Positions 11,095 through 23,060 of a stretch of 64,000 bases of DNA are shown in pieces; position 1 is the stretch's first letter; each line of letters starts with the position of its first letter. The stretch is from Branchiostoma lanceolatum (Eukaryota > Chordata > Leptocardii > Amphioxiformes > Branchiostomatidae), in contig NC_089722.1 in NCBI RefSeq assembly GCF_035083965.1, positions 37,061,958 through 37,125,957 of the forward strand, written 5' to 3'. The translations under genes were made by a program, and so were the position numbers. The notes beneath the pieces were generated by a model, which worked only from the letters and a program-made list of their open reading frames with translations, had not been told where the DNA came from and did no database searches.

Positions 11095-13650
11095 TAACGT
11101 TGGGTAACATAAATTCGCGGGGTACTTAAATTCGGGATTTTTCGAAAACGGGGTGTTTAGGGATATGTGCTAGATGCAACATCAGTAATACCGCTAGAAA
11201 TGCAAACTTGACAGACTAACGTATTCAGAACACTGTCTGAAAAGCTTCGATAACCATGCATTAGAAGTTGGCTACGTCAAAAACTCTCCGTCCCTTATTG
11301 TCACAGTCTGAGGGCTTCGTGGGAGAATTATATGTACATAGTTGTTCGCTGGTTTATAAGACAAATGTCACATCCGCTTCCTGCTAAACACAATTATTTA
11401 CAATACAACTTATTAGAATCTCTTTTGCTAACCTACAACTGGACTCTAAGTGTGATTAATCATCAAAACGCCTCTTTGTTGCTACAACCAATGGCTACGG
11501 CACTACGGTGAATTTTCCCGCCGCCATATTCGTTACCCAGAATCCTGCTATTCGGCAGACGACAAACGTTTGCGAGGAACACTTTTTTGTCTAAATGTTG
11601 TGTGTAATAGTTGACTGATGGCGATATTTTCCTCAAAGTTTGCTCTTAGCACAAGCAGAAACACATGGACATAGTAGTATTACCATTTCTACGGCATCCA
11701 GCTAACGCCCCAATGAATAATGTACAAATTTCCATGACGGTGGGGGTGAACTTTGAGTGACGTTCTACCGACTCAACACACGGGTTGTTCCCGAAGGCCT
11801 GATGCGTGCGGTACGGCCGTTTTTTCGTGTATTTTTTTTACTTGGACACGTCTATATCCATAGCACTCTCCTCAAGCCAAGGATGGAACGAATAGCTGCT
11901 GTATAAAATGTGATTAGCGGTAAGATATTCAAGACGAATCTTCTCTCCCGAATTAATGTGCCCCCCTGTCCGACAGCACCGTCATTGTGGGTGCGGCGGA
12001 CGGTAGTTTCAAGTTGAAATATTATGGTGTCAGCACGACTAGAGACAAAATCTACCATATATATGATTAGTGCAAAGATAGTACATGATACTGACAGAAT
12101 AATAGAAACAAGAGCTTTTAAAAAAAGCTGGCGTTTCGGCTACGTTTATGAGTGTGAATTGTCTTTTCCCTTTACTTGAAGTAAAATCTGCCAGAGGAAG
12201 TCACTCAAGGGCTGTTCAGTCTATAAGAAAAATTGTCATTTTGGGAAATGAGTACTGTTTTAATAGAGAAAGGCAGATTGGGGAAAGCAATTTTGAAGTT
12301 ACGTCACTTAACCTAAGTGCTTTTGAAAAAGCTGGTCTTGGCCTACAACTTGTACTTATTTGTAAAATGTATAATAGGCTCATTATAAAAGCTATCAATG
12401 TAATTATGTACATGGCACGCAATAAAACATAAAATTTGAAAAAGCACCATTGAATCATCAGCACTATGGTAATTAAGTGAAATAGAAGTTCATAACAGCT
12501 AAGGTTCTATCTAAAATGACTACCAAATGTCAAACAAATCAACAGCTACCTCATCCGTATTATTCTGGTTTCCGCATTTACAACACTTCTTCCTTATTTT
12601 CCTGGGTAATTTTGCTAAAATTCATGAAAATTCCCATAGTTTTGTGCCGAGGGGCGCCACTTTCCACGTCCGTGTTGTCTGAATGAAGTCGATACTGAAC
12701 AATGGAGCATTTGCTACTGTAACAAAGAATCGCTGTTTTGCAAACAACATCAAGAGCCTCTGTTTACATCGGGGATAGAAGTTTAGTGGCGAGTGTTTTG
12801 CAAGAATCATCTTACCGCGCATAGGAGCCGCTGCACGGTATTTTCCATTACAATGAGCAGAAAAATTCGAATGCCGGGTTTGGAATCTATGAAGTCCTGT
12901 TCATAAGACAAAGGCCTTGTATATATTAAATGAATATTTAAAAATAACAAATATAAAATATTTCTTTATTTATTAATGAAAAAAAATGATATTCATAAAT
13001 ATGATATTGACAGATTAATATAATATCAATATATATTTTTGATATTCAATATCTAAAAAGAAAAAAAAATCCATGCACGGACACGAACCCGGATCTTCTG
13101 GGACCGAAGTGCTTCGCGTTGCCAGATCGGCCAAGCTGCGGTACGTAACTATTCACTCTGGACGTAATGCTATAACCTCACTATATGGTATCATTTATGC
13201 CGATTTTTGGTCGTTTTCTTGACGAAATCATTTTCTTTCTTCTGCAATCTTGTGGAATAGATGTAATATGGTCATTTTTCAGGATATCAAAGTCCGAAAC
13301 CACAATGCAATGATATTTCCGAACAGTTGTAGCAGTTACATGCGGTCGCCCTCCTGTGTCACATGCAAATCTAGCCTGCCTGCCTTTTCGTGCTCTCTTG
13401 CCATATAAGGCAACGGCTATACAAGGATTTGGGAACGTATTGCCATATAAGGTCTTATTGTGTGCGACACAGTGTTGAACCAAGGAACCTCCTTGGTTGA
13501 ACCAAGCTTCCCTCCTTGAAGGTAAAAGCCAGGACAATGCGTTCCGGCGCGCATGCGCCGAAACGCAAAAAAGGATGGTTTATTGTTCTGCTAGATTGAT
13601 TTCAGTCAACAATTATCGGAAAAATCCCGAATTTATGTTACCCAACGTTA
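11095..13650. mobile_element. 2.5-kb element with terminal inverted repeats (non-autonomous DNA transposon)
   Basis: The left end at 11095-11117 (TAACGTTGGGTAACATAAAT then TCG) is repeated exactly in inverted orientation at 13628-13650. Homology resumes further in (GGATTTTTCG against GGATTTTTCCG) if a 17-bp segment is skipped on the left side, giving termini of about 32 bp. Counting the outer TA as a target duplication, both ends read TA-ACGTTGGG, consistent with a 2-bp TA site duplication. Inside there is no transposase frame, so it would depend on another element. It encloses a tRNA-like sequence near 13079-13140 and a short CGGCGC/GCGCCG hairpin near 13545. The superfamily is not assigned. 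Two independent repeats forming the ends cannot be excluded. Confidence 0.6.
13068..13140 (-). repeat. tRNA-derived Pol III sequence (SINE head or tRNA pseudogene)
   Basis: On the minus strand an A box TGGCCGATCTGG (13122-13133) and a B box GGTTCGTGTCC (13079-13089) are correctly spaced. They lie between flanks that do not form a full acceptor stem, and a run of nine T follows as a possible Pol III terminator (about 13061-13069). The B box departs from GGTTCGANTCC, and cloverleaf pairing is incomplete, so this is not a functional tRNA. Confidence 0.55.
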
Positions 13651-13880
13651 CATTATTCTCCTTGATTATATATATATATGGAGAACATTCAAACACATAC
13701 ACCAAAATAATAATTTCAACCAAAATACAAAATATGGAGAGTAACCAAAACAAAACAATAATAAAAAGAGTTCCACGACCTCATATCTCCATGAACAATC
13801 CTATTCATGCAAATGACTTAAACATTTGCATAATATATGCTTGGTCATTTACACCTTTATTTAACTTACACATGTTGCAA

Positions 13881-14408
13881 TATTGACAGTCCTATAATTT
13901 TCCTATTAGATGAATTATAGTGTTTTGCATTAATTATGAATTATGATTAGGAATTTATTTGCATAATTGGTATCTGTTAATGCTCCACTTTCCATAAACT
14001 ACATATGTTACATGTATTTGAGTCTGATAATGGAAAATACTGCAAATATAGATTTTCCTCATTAGCTTTGCAAATTAAGTCACAATTAGCATAATTTGCA
14101 CTTCATTATGTATATCTCTATGTAAGCTACCTGCATACTAAGTATCATATTGACAGTCCTATAATTTTTCAATTAGATGAGATATGGTGTTGTGGATTAA
14201 TTATGCAAATAAGGAATATATTTGCATAATTTGTATCTGTTGATAATCCACTTTCCATAAACCACATATGTATTTGAGTCTGATAATGGAAAACACTGCA
14301 AATACATGTATAGATTTTCCTCATTAGTTATGCAAATTAAGTCCCAATTAACATAATTTGCACTTCATTATGTACATCTCTGTCTAAGCTACCTGTATAC
14401 TAAATATC
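13881..14408. repeat. Two tandem copies of a 267-bp AT-rich unit
   Basis: The segment starting TATTGACAGTCCTATAATTT at 13881 recurs at 14148 and the two copies match along nearly their whole length, with small substitutions and indels. Shared landmarks are ATTAATTATGCAAAT, TTTGAGTCTGATAATGG and AGCATAATTTGCACTTCATT. Both units end in a CTAARTATCAT motif. Confidence 0.9.
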
Positions 14409-14830
14409 ATGGAAATCCATCGTTCCTTTGCTGGGTTATTCTCATTAGAAGATTTTCAAGATAACGCCCCTGCAGTTCCAGAGCAAGCTGCTAGGGGGCC
14501 CAAACCCACACCACGTCTTTATTACACCACAAGCTATCTGCCGCCAAAAAAACAAGACCATAGCATGTCCAGGTCAAGAGATACAAAAATGGAATTTCTG
14601 CTGCAGTACCAAGGTCACATACCAGGAGGCCCAAAATCGACCTTGAATTTCGGCTTCACATCACCTGCCCACATACCAAATATCATCGTAATCCATCAAG
14701 CTGTTCTTGAGTTATGCTGACTACAGTAGTCCGGAAACACAAACAGTCCGGAAACACAAACAGACAAACACACAGACACACCCAAAACTATATCTCCATT
14801 TTTCACGGAGATAATAATAAACTCAAACGT
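14409..14830. repeat. Interspersed repeat tail after the 267-bp units
   Basis: The AAATATCATSGWAATCCATC motif at about 14402 recurs at about 14680. The 3' part holds two copies of CAGTCCGGAAACACAAA (about 14728-14762), a CAGACAAACACACAGACACA tract and a TATCTCC...GGAGATA short inverted pair near 14795. The 103-codon frame at 14409-14720 has no recognisable domain and is likely a chance reading of the repeat. It looks like the end of an interspersed element, which I cannot classify. Confidence 0.45.
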
Positions 14831-15689
14831 TGAACTCATATATAAGTTGAACAGTATAGAAATAAAAAAGGAACAGCATTGCATGAATAAAGGAAAAAAC
14901 AAAATCATTTCTCAATCAATCCTTCACTCATCCCCAAAGAAGTCATGATGGATGGCAATAAGATTTTGTTTTATGATAAATTCAAAACTTGCCATACATT
15001 ATGTTAAAGGTTATACGCTCAATATATCAATAATTTTTTACACTTCATGGGTCAATTTAAACATCATCACAGTACAATATACCCTGTTATCACTCCCTTT
15101 GATCCATGAACAAAACAAAAATTCCACCTCTCATATACAAAAATATAGTGTTACGTCTCCCTTTATACCTTATAACATCAAAGTGCAGTAGCGCATGATA
15201 TGTATTCAAAATTTCAGTCAGCTCAGAAAATGTACACTTCCGTATCTCTTTGTTCTAGTGAATGAGATATCATCAACAACAATAACTGTCGCATAATAAT
15301 AACTGTATCACTGTTATTTACTAGTACACTGTCAGCTCAAACAATACAATATCGCAAAACAATATGTCACTGACGAAAGACAATGGATGCTGTCTGAAAC
15401 GTCTATTTCAAAACTTTATCCAGTTGCTTGAGTAATTATTTTTGGCGTATCTTACTACCTGGATTTCTAACGTTCATCAACGTAATACAATATCGCTTTT
15501 AGGTAAGTAACAATACTGTGACATAATAATAATAACTGTGTCATTGTCTCAAGTTTACTAGTAAACTTTCTTAACTGTGCTATTATGTTCTGTGGTGTGG
15601 AGCAAAATGTCAACACCGTCCATCTTTTTGAGAGTCTTTCCATTACGATGAGTATGGCATATGTGTCTCTAGGTCTTACTTGGATGAAG
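14831..15689. other. Noncoding, nothing recognised
   Basis: AT-rich. Short frames only. A CATAATAATAACTGT-type phrase recurs near 15290 and 15515, suggesting a weak local duplication. No other structure seen. Confidence 0.5.
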
Positions 15690-16490
15690 GCTCTCACCTC
15701 CTTCTTTTCAGCCTTGGCTTTAGTGATCTCGTTTCTCTATCTTGCATCAGTCTGGACCGTGCCTGCTGGACTGGTTTCGGCAGGTTCATGTACTGTGCGC
15801 GTCCTCTCTTCTTGTCAGCTGCGAGTTTCCTCCACGAGTTCAAGATCAATTCCCTGTCCAGTAAACTTACAAGTCGCACTAGCACGGCCGGGTTGGATTT
15901 GTGTCGATGGAGAGTCGGTAGACTGGTATCAGGGGTGATGTCAAGTTAATAACGAGTTTGGTCGACAAAAAAACTGTACACGACTTGATCCGGGCGTTCC
16001 TCTCGATGATACGACAAGCCACGAATTATAATGTCTGTCTTCATGAGTATCTCTCGGCCACGAGTTTAGCGCGGACACGTTCCCGTTTCTCTGAGTAAAG
16101 TGCTTGCTCTTAATCCTCTATCTCCTTGTAGTGGTAGCTGACAGTATCATCCAAAGGGTTGATTTTATCTCTAAGTCCGCTCACCTCAGTCGCCATTTTT
16201 TCCAGCTTACACGTCAATGTTTGTATCTGTTCTGACAACTCGGTTCGGACCGACTTGAACTCAGCCATCACTTCATCATGCAGTGAGTTGTTCTGGGAGG
16301 ATAACAGCTGAACCAGTGGGAGTAATTCCGGTGAGATGTTGTCTATAGCTAACGTCGGGTGTTTACGAGCCTGTTTCCACATCCGATAACTGAACGGATC
16401 CAAACAGTAGAGTGGAAGCGTTACGGGCAAAATAACAGCGAACATTTCAAAATTCTTCAGCCACACATACAGCGTGTCTCTACCCAAGTG
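15690..16490 (-). pseudogene. Non-LTR retrotransposon ORF1 fragment (copy 1)
   Basis: Seen on the minus strand: a coiled-coil segment (16110-16487) with FKSVRTELSEQIQTLTCKLE, followed after broken sequence by VLVRLVSLLDRELILNSWRK (15694-15885) and a basic tail. Known: non-LTR ORF1 proteins of the L1/CR1-like type combine an N-terminal coiled coil with an RRM-like and C-terminal nucleic-acid-binding region in which a 'fL.f.dRe.iL..a' phrase is typical. Inferred: a decayed ORF1 with several frameshifts. It resembles the copy at 17530-18300 on the same strand, so both may descend from one family. No RT was found beside it. Confidence 0.6.
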
Positions 16491-16918
16491 GCGTTATCCT
16501 GGACATCTTGCATGTTTGTCAAATAAAGAATATACCTCAAGCCCTACGTACACAGTATAATCTAAATATGTTACGTTTAGAGAGGAAATTCAAGTAGGTA
16601 CAAAGGTTGAAAGAAACAAATGATCATGAGACAAACAAATTGCTTACTGATTATGCAGATACATTTTTTTCTTTTAGTTAGTATTGAGAGCAACATTGCA
16701 ACCTGACCATCTCTTTTGTTTGGTGCAATCTTCAGCAGTGCAAAAATCACCTAGAACGTTAAAATGACACTAGTAAGCTGTTGAACTAAAGTCTGCAAAT
16801 TCTATCGACTGTGGGAAGCGAAAAGAAGGTCTAGGTGAGCAATGGCCTCTTGACATTTCCATCTGGTACAAGGGTTGCTATCATGCCATGGATAGTATGA
16901 GAAGAGAAGGAGGATTTC

Positions 16919-17138
16919 GAATCCTAATCAACTCGCCCCGAGTCGAGTTAAATGCCGAACAGAGAAGCGAAAGTTGAAATAAGAGACACAAGGCTTTCTT
17001 AGCATGTCAATTAATATTCAGAAGTTGGATATATGCATATGAAACCAAGGTCAATAAGCCGTAATTTGGGGCGACTCGGTAGTAAATTTTTGGGGCGAGT
17101 TGGACTTGGGGCGAGTTGACCTGTTACGGATTTCCACT
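16919..17138. repeat. Small element bounded by inverted CAACTCGCCCC motifs
   Basis: The left side reads AATCCTAATCAACTCGCCCC (16919-16938). The right side in reverse complement reads AATCCGTAAC then AGGTCAACTCGCCCCAAG, followed by another CAACTCGCCCC. The inner part is unremarkable. This could be a miniature inverted-repeat element of about 220 bp with diverged ends, or coincidental reuse of one motif. Confidence 0.35.
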
Positions 17139-17529
17139 TAGTACCTTTATTGCTACTTCCTTTATACTGAGCATTTTTACTAGCAGAATGTGTCGCCTGC
17201 CTTAAAGCCATGCTAGTTTTGGCGGGCATAAGATCGTGTTGTTGCCTCACACGTTTCTGTTTTCACTTCAGGAAGGTGAACACACGTTTGCGCAGAAGGG
17301 CGACTTTGGTAGACAGTAGTTGATCAGATACACAGCATGCATGTACCATTTTGAAATACTGTTCAGGCAGATACTTACTGTGACTCAACTTTGACATGAC
17401 TTCATTCATAATATTACTAGACATGTTATCACCGTTTAATATTCTACTTACCAGAATCTCCACGAACGAAAAGAACTCAACTATAGAAGTGTGTACCTTA
17501 ACAACAAACTTATCATCCTCCTTAACATC

Positions 17530-18300
17530 GACTCATAACTTCTCCAAAATCAACATCAGAAAACTGTTTGTAGCATAGCAGACAGTGTAATCTGTTACAG
17601 ATGTCTGTAGGGCACTTGTGCCATCTGGAGCTATGCTGCAGAGGTGGGGGTGTTTAAACACAGCTAAGCCGTCCTTGTTTCCCCGTATCTTCATCCGTTC
17701 CTTCAGAATTCGATCCCTGGCGTGGAAGTTCAATAGTCTAACAAGTAGTGTCGGGTTCGGGCGTGATGTAGTGGGTTTAGACCGACGTTATACTGCCGCG
17801 ACCGGGACTGGATCGAGACCAAGGTGTTTCGCCATGAATCTCATGAGAACCTTTTCTGCGTCTTCCTATTTTTCAAATGGCAGTCCCCTGATGATAATAT
17901 CAGCTTTTCTGGAATAGCGTTCAGCAAGTGAATCCGCTCTGACTCTTTTGCGTCGTATCTCTTTCAGAGCCCTGCGTAGTTCCTGAATCTCCGACGCCTG
18001 GAACTCGACAGAGTGCTTGGTAGCGCTCCCGCTCCCTTACCTTGCTCAAGGCAGACGACAAGACTTCGACCTTATTGTCCAGTACACGTATTTGCTAAAA
18101 GAGATTTTCCCCAACATCTTTGAACTGGTCTAATAACGTTTCTTGTTAATGTTGAGCTTGCTTCAAAATCAGTTGCGCGAGAGTTTGTAATTCTTGTGAA
18201 AGCGATTGCAAAGTATCTTCTTAACCTGACGCCATTTTCTTGGGTAGGGGGCGAGTTTTCGGAGTTGTGCTACCTTCCTCTTTGCTGCTGGACCCTCGTG
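17530..18300 (-). pseudogene. Non-LTR retrotransposon ORF1 fragment (copy 2)
   Basis: On the minus strand the probable start region reads KKMASG near 18232. A coiled coil (TLQSLSQELQTLAQLILKQ, then QIRVLDNKVEVLSSALS) follows, then a broken middle. The end is LLNFHARDRILKERMKIRGN and DGLAVFKHPHLCSIAPDG (17533-17733), matching the RNA-binding region expected of ORF1 proteins. Several stops and shifts are present. It aligns in general order with 15690-16490. Confidence 0.6.
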
Positions 18301-18739
18301 GCCGCTTGTTTCTCTTTCCCATCCAAGGTCAAGCATACGAATCCCACACAACAGCTTGATAAAGGCTCGACGAGTTCTATGTAAATTGGCGATGAAAATG
18401 AAGGTAGTGGAGCACACCTACAAACACGCGCTTGTCGCGTGACATAAATGCCTTTATTCAGCTTCTGTCTGCCAATGTTTTTATATTCGGCGTTTATGTT
18501 TCTTTTAAGTAAAAAGACAGAAGTAGCCGCCACGCCACGTTGAGAGTTCGTGGCAGTTTTATTTTCCTTCCGCGAGAGAAAGTACTCCGTTCCATGACTC
18601 CGGGCGTCAACACCCCTTACAAGAAAGCTTGTCGTTGGAGCATACGACCGTGTATCTCCCTGTTTTCAAGTTTTTTTTTTTACAATCTGCTTTGGACTTG
18701 GAGGACATGAAGGTTGACGATTAGCCCGTTCCTCGCACT

Positions 18740-20255
18740 TAAGAAGTGGTCGAGGGTGCGACAAAGAAGGGTCATTCTCTGCTAGTTGATAATCTTGGAT
18801 ACAAGTTCGATGTTCAACGTCACCTGCCCAGCGCCGTGCACTGGTTCTGCACTGTGCGTCCCAAAGTCGACCCATGCAAAGCCACAGTGAAGGATCGTGA
18901 TGGTGTGTTTGTGGCAGGCCCCAAGCAACATAACCACGCGCCCGACGTCAGCGCCGCGATATCTGCCAAAATTGCGGCTCGGGTGAAGAAAGAGGCGACA
19001 GGTGACTTATTCAAGGCAGCAGCCATAGTAGACGACGTCCTGCTGGAGAAACTTGGCGATGCGCCCTGTCCGTCGCTGAGAAAGTCGGTCCATTTGGCGA
19101 GAGCAGCCAATCGTCATAGAAAGAAGCTGAGACCAGAAGAGCCGAAAAACCTGGACTTTATCATCGACGAGGATTAAGAAACTCCGAGAGCTAAGGGAGC
19201 TCGCAAGATGCAAGGACACGTGGAAGAAGATGAAGAAAGACTGAATGCAGCTGCAGGACGTTTCAACGACTGCAGATGCAGAAACCAGTGGATGATGATG
19301 ATGAGGATTACGTGCCACCAACATTACTCAGAGGGGATGTCCGCGTCAGAGTCGGTGGCACTAAACGCCAACATCTGATCTTTGCCGCCGACACTCAACT
19401 GATCCACTTGAGCAAGGAAAAGACGTGGTATATGGACAGTACGTTCAAACTGAACCGGGCACCCTTCACGCAACTGCACAGTATCAGCGCATTCGTCAAG
19501 AAGGATGATTGTATGAAGAGCGTTCCCCTGGGTTTCGTTCTGATGTCGAGGCGTGAGATAAGGGACTACAAGAAAGTGATTAAGAAAATTATTGAACTGC
19601 TACTGGAGCCGCCAAAGGTGACACGCGCCATGATGGACTACGAAAAGGCCATGTGGTCGGCGATGTCGCAAGTGCTGCCTGACGTCACAAAGACCGGCTG
19701 CATGTTTCACTGGGCCCAATGCGTATGGAGGAAGATCCAGGACGCTGGGCTGCAGACAGCTTATCCACAGAAAGCTGCAGTCCACAAGTATCTGAAGAAG
19801 ATAATGTCGCTGCCATTCCTGCCCGCAGAAGATCTAGAGATTCCCGCCGAATGGGAGAGGATGAGGGCACACCTGCACTGCTGATCGTGACTGACTACGT
19901 CGACAGCACATGGGTCAACCCCTCGGCCTTACATCCATCCAGCAAAGGAGTTTGTTCAAGAAGACGGTGAGGACCAACAACGATGTAAAAGAACGCTCTT
20001 AAAAAGAGGGCGAACAGGTAGAGCAAGCTGCCCTTCTACCTGCTCGTGCCTCAGCTACAGAAAGAAGCGGCACAGGTTGCACTCAACGTCAAGCTTGTCA
20101 GGATGAGGAAACTCTTGCGCACTCGACACAAAGAGAGCAGAATCGCCCGAGAAGATATTCATGGAGTGGGTGAGGTACGAGAACGTAGAGAGGACGGCCA
20201 GCGAACTCCTGTGCGCGTGCACGCCATCTCGGCGGGGACCCTGACAATTGAATAA
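18740..20255 (+). pseudogene. FLYWCH-MULE transposase, near full length but frameshifted (copy 2)
   Basis: Seen: a FLYWCH finger (VVEGATKKGHSLLVDNLGYK, HWFCTVRPKVDPCKA, KQHNHAPD; about 18746-18930) and a linker (to 19177). After a frameshift comes a MULE catalytic region (19276-19884) with WYMDSTFK (first Asp, about 19435), MMDYEKA (second Asp, about 19635) and GCMFHWAQCVWRKIQ (the Cys-x2-His signature). The C-terminal tail continues in another frame (20046-20255, FYLLVPQLQKEA). Known: animal MULE transposases carry D, D, a CxxH helix and E. The final Glu region falls in the broken stretch 19884-20046. At least three frame breaks make it inactive. It shares the FLYWCH and linker arrangement with the minus-strand copy at 7100-8214. 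Confidence 0.85.
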
Positions 20256-20573
20256 ACATTAATTTATTGCTTTGCACGATCTGGAGGTTAAACTGAGTTA
20301 ATAAGTTGTTTCATTATTGCCCTATTTTGTCTTCAACGTTATCAAGTTGTAATTTAGTGTAGCTGGTGTACTTTTATTGTGCATGGCATTCTTTTTTCGG
20401 AATCGTGATACTTGCATTTTGTATAATTATAACTTGTAAATATGGGAATTTAAGATTTTGTTCTGTCCATTTTGACGAATAAACATTTTTTTCATTGCTA
20501 TACGCGATCCGGAGATTTGATGTCAGTCAATAATATCGAATATGGCTTGTACCAAACTCTTCATCCAAATGCT
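20256..20573. other. Noncoding spacer
   Basis: Sequence after the MULE stop. It contains two AATAAACATT phrases (near 20252 and 20478) that could act as poly(A) signals of the former MULE transcript. Nothing else seen. Confidence 0.4.
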
Positions 20574-21475
20574 TTAACCCTCAAACACCCGAACCTTTTT
20601 TTTCGAAAAAAAATGACCCCAGCATGTTTTGTTCAGTAAAACCTTCCTTTTCACTTTTTTCGCTGATTTTTATCCATACATTGCTTCATCAATGTAAGAA
20701 GAATGTTTTGGTATCTTTAGATATAAATAATTTCCGTTAATTATCATAATTTATGCAAAAAGATCTGAAGGACCACGTCTTATTTAGACCGGGAGGGGAT
20801 TTTTGAGGCCCCCGCCGAATTTCATGTTGGATAACTGATGAACGACTTACGCGAGAGCCATCAAACACAAAATTTCTTTGACAAAAATTTCAAATAGATA
20901 AAATAGGTTCATCGTTTTTCTTGTTGCCATGGCAACAGGTTTTTGACAGGCATATTCTAAAAAATCTGCTAATTTCAGTTCAAACAATGACGTTTCGAGG
21001 CTTTGTTGGTACACCAAATGTATTTTTCAACATTGTTATCATCTTATGTAATCCAATGAAACTTTTATGATTTAACATTGATATCTTATGATTTGATGAC
21101 GTCATCCGTCAAAATCTAAGATGTCAGATAGAATCACATAAAGTTATGTCATATTACGTCATTATGACATGAAATTTGTCATGGTAATACTAATTCACAT
21201 GTGAATCATCCTCTAAACATTTGGTGGTCATACAATAAGTAGTTCAGGAGTTACAGAGGTCAGGTCTCAAAAACAGCACATTATTTTTGCCGGGGACAAA
21301 AATGACCCCAGCGTACTCAACACAGGCTTTCCTATATAACGTGAACAATATTGTGCCCATCTCCCTAGAAAATTGTGAGAGGTTAGAAAATATGTCAGAT
21401 CAAACATGTTCAAATGGCACGTCAAAATCCACGCCTGGGGTCAAAAATGACCCCACTCGGGTGTTTGAGGGTTAA
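20574..21475. mobile_element. piggyBac-type MITE (894 bp) flanked by TTAA
   Basis: A TTAA at 20574-20577 is followed by CCCTCAAACACCCGA (20578-20592). The right end TCGGGTGTTTGAGGG (21457-21471) is its exact reverse complement and is followed by TTAA (21472-21475). Known: piggyBac-like elements insert at TTAA, duplicate it, and have termini starting with CCC. No transposase frame lies inside, so it is non-autonomous. An AAAAATGACCCC motif occurs near both ends (about 20609, 21297 and 21443), and GGGGTCAAAAATGACCCC (21437-21454) is a perfect 7-bp inverted pair. The ends are undamaged, so it may be fairly young. Confidence 0.9.
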
Positions 21476-22119
21476 GCAATCCATTTCACAACATTACACA
21501 TCTCTTCTGACGACACACTTCGATATCCTCAATATGTACATGGACTTATCCTTGTAAATGCTGTATAACTTAGTCAACCCGTCTTTTTTCATATGTTTTT
21601 CATCACCGCTATTATTGTCATTTTTTGTTACTATTGTCATTTCTTGAATGTATTATGATATCAGTTGTGATATGATATTTCTTAATTTGTTTTAAATTGT
21701 ACTCTAGAGGTGTATTGATAAAGGACATATCGATCCTGTTGCCAACACCGCTCAGATTTCTGAAAAGCTTAATGAATAAATAAAAATGAATGAATAAATA
21801 TATATGTAATACATAATGCAAAATATAGCTAGGCAAAACTTAAACATGGTACCGGTTTGGCTCTCAAGATCACACGTGGATTTGGCCGCGGTGGTGTTCG
21901 CGACAGCAAAGTTTTAGGGCGATCTGAAGAGGACAGGGAGACAAACAATCTCAGTCACGTAAATATTGAACATAGATACACTATTTTCCAGGATATCTCT
22001 GAAGTTGGAAATCAGAATGTTTTAAGTTTCCAAGAATTTTGTGACCGTGTTACCCAAATTGAAAAAAATTCTGAATAACTGGTACAAGTAATTGTCGTGA
22101 CGACAAAAGCAAAAACAAA
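21476..22119. other. Noncoding, nothing firm
   Basis: AT-rich. A 73-codon plus frame at 21857-22078 has no known domain. It lies just upstream of another unrecognised frame and could belong to the same lost gene. Confidence 0.35.
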
Positions 22120-22480
22120 TTGGAAAAAACTCAGATAACCAAAATGCAGTGTGGTAACGTAGGCGCATGCAAAGCATGCTTGTTGGAATACAGTACATAC
22201 TGGCATCTCTACAATGAACAAATAAAGTGCACCTCGACCCGTAATGCACTATGTTCTGAACTGCTGAACGTACGTTTGCCTAAGCTGACGCTCAAGCACA
22301 ACAAGAGGAGATCACAACAAAGGGCAATGAAGCGAAAGATTGCTCAAGAGGTAAAACAAAGGATTAAAGATGTGCAAAAAGGCAAGAACTAAGATGTCGC
22401 TGTGACGTACGGAACTGCTGACTCTCTGAATGCCCGAAAAATCAGACGGCTTGCAAAAGAATTTGGAACAAAGGGAGGAA
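22120..22480 (+). pseudogene. Unrecognised coding remnant, basic C-terminus
   Basis: A plus frame (22120-22392) contains MQCGNVGACKACLLEY and a strongly basic stretch (KHNKRRSQQRAMKRKIAQEV). Reading continues in a neighbouring frame (TADSLNARKIRRLAKEFG) to about 22480. The Cys pairs and basic helices suggest a nucleic-acid-binding tail of a mobile-element protein. I do not recognise the family. It abuts the non-LTR fragment downstream. Confidence 0.3.
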
Positions 22481-22529
22481 GCAGAACAAAGAATACAGAA
22501 AAGAAAACTCATTGAAGAGCACGGATGTA

Positions 22530-23060
22530 GGAAACTTTATATGATTCCCAGCAATTAGAACGAGTCCAAAACGAATGTGCGCTTGCAGTCTCAGGGGCTG
22601 TAAGAGGGTCTTCGTGTTCTTCCCTACTTTCTGAATTAGGTTGGGAAAAACTGTCGGATCGTCGACACGTTCACTCTCTGATCATGTTCTACAAAATTGC
22701 CCATGGCCATACTCTTAAGTACTATCTTAAGTATTTGATCCCTCCCGAAGTTTCAATGTCTACTTCTTATAATCTTCGCAACAAACTTAATCTAAGGATT
22801 CCACTCTTTAAGTCATGGCCCCCGGTACACCTGCGCCCTACTCACACGTCTTCGCACCGGCACGTGCAGTCTAAACCAAAGTTTATTTACACGTAATTTA
22901 GCATAAAGTCCAGCCTGCACTTATGGATTTCGAAGCGAAAGCGTTGTCCATTATCTTTACTTCTGCCCTATATACAGTCAACAAAGACTAAACCTTCTCG
23001 GCAACCTTCAGAACCTATTAGCCCCCATACTTGCTCTTGACACTTTGTCTAATTAAGCCC
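22530..23060 (+). pseudogene. Non-LTR retrotransposon ORF2 C-terminal fragment (jockey/CR1-like)
   Basis: Seen in plus frames: QQLERVQNECALAVSGAVRG and LLSELGWEKLSDRRHVHSLI run into MFYKIAHGHTLKYYLKYLIP (22684 on), then KPKFIYT, followed in shifted frames by a Leu-rich region. Known: this 'LERVQ..Aal.vtGA.rg..l..LgW..L..RR' segment is the region C-terminal to the RT of jockey/CR1/L2-like elements. It is truncated at its 5' side, as expected for target-primed insertion, and frameshifted. Confidence 0.75.

Noticed and set aside
13068..13140. Functional tRNA gene
   Set aside because: A and B boxes are present but acceptor pairing fails and the B box is off consensus.
11852..13537. Several 60-120-codon frames inside the TIR element
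   Set aside because: None has transposase motifs, and frames on both strands overlap.
14409..14720. 103-codon plus frame starting MEIHRSFAGL
   Set aside because: It coincides with an interspersed repeat and shows no domain.
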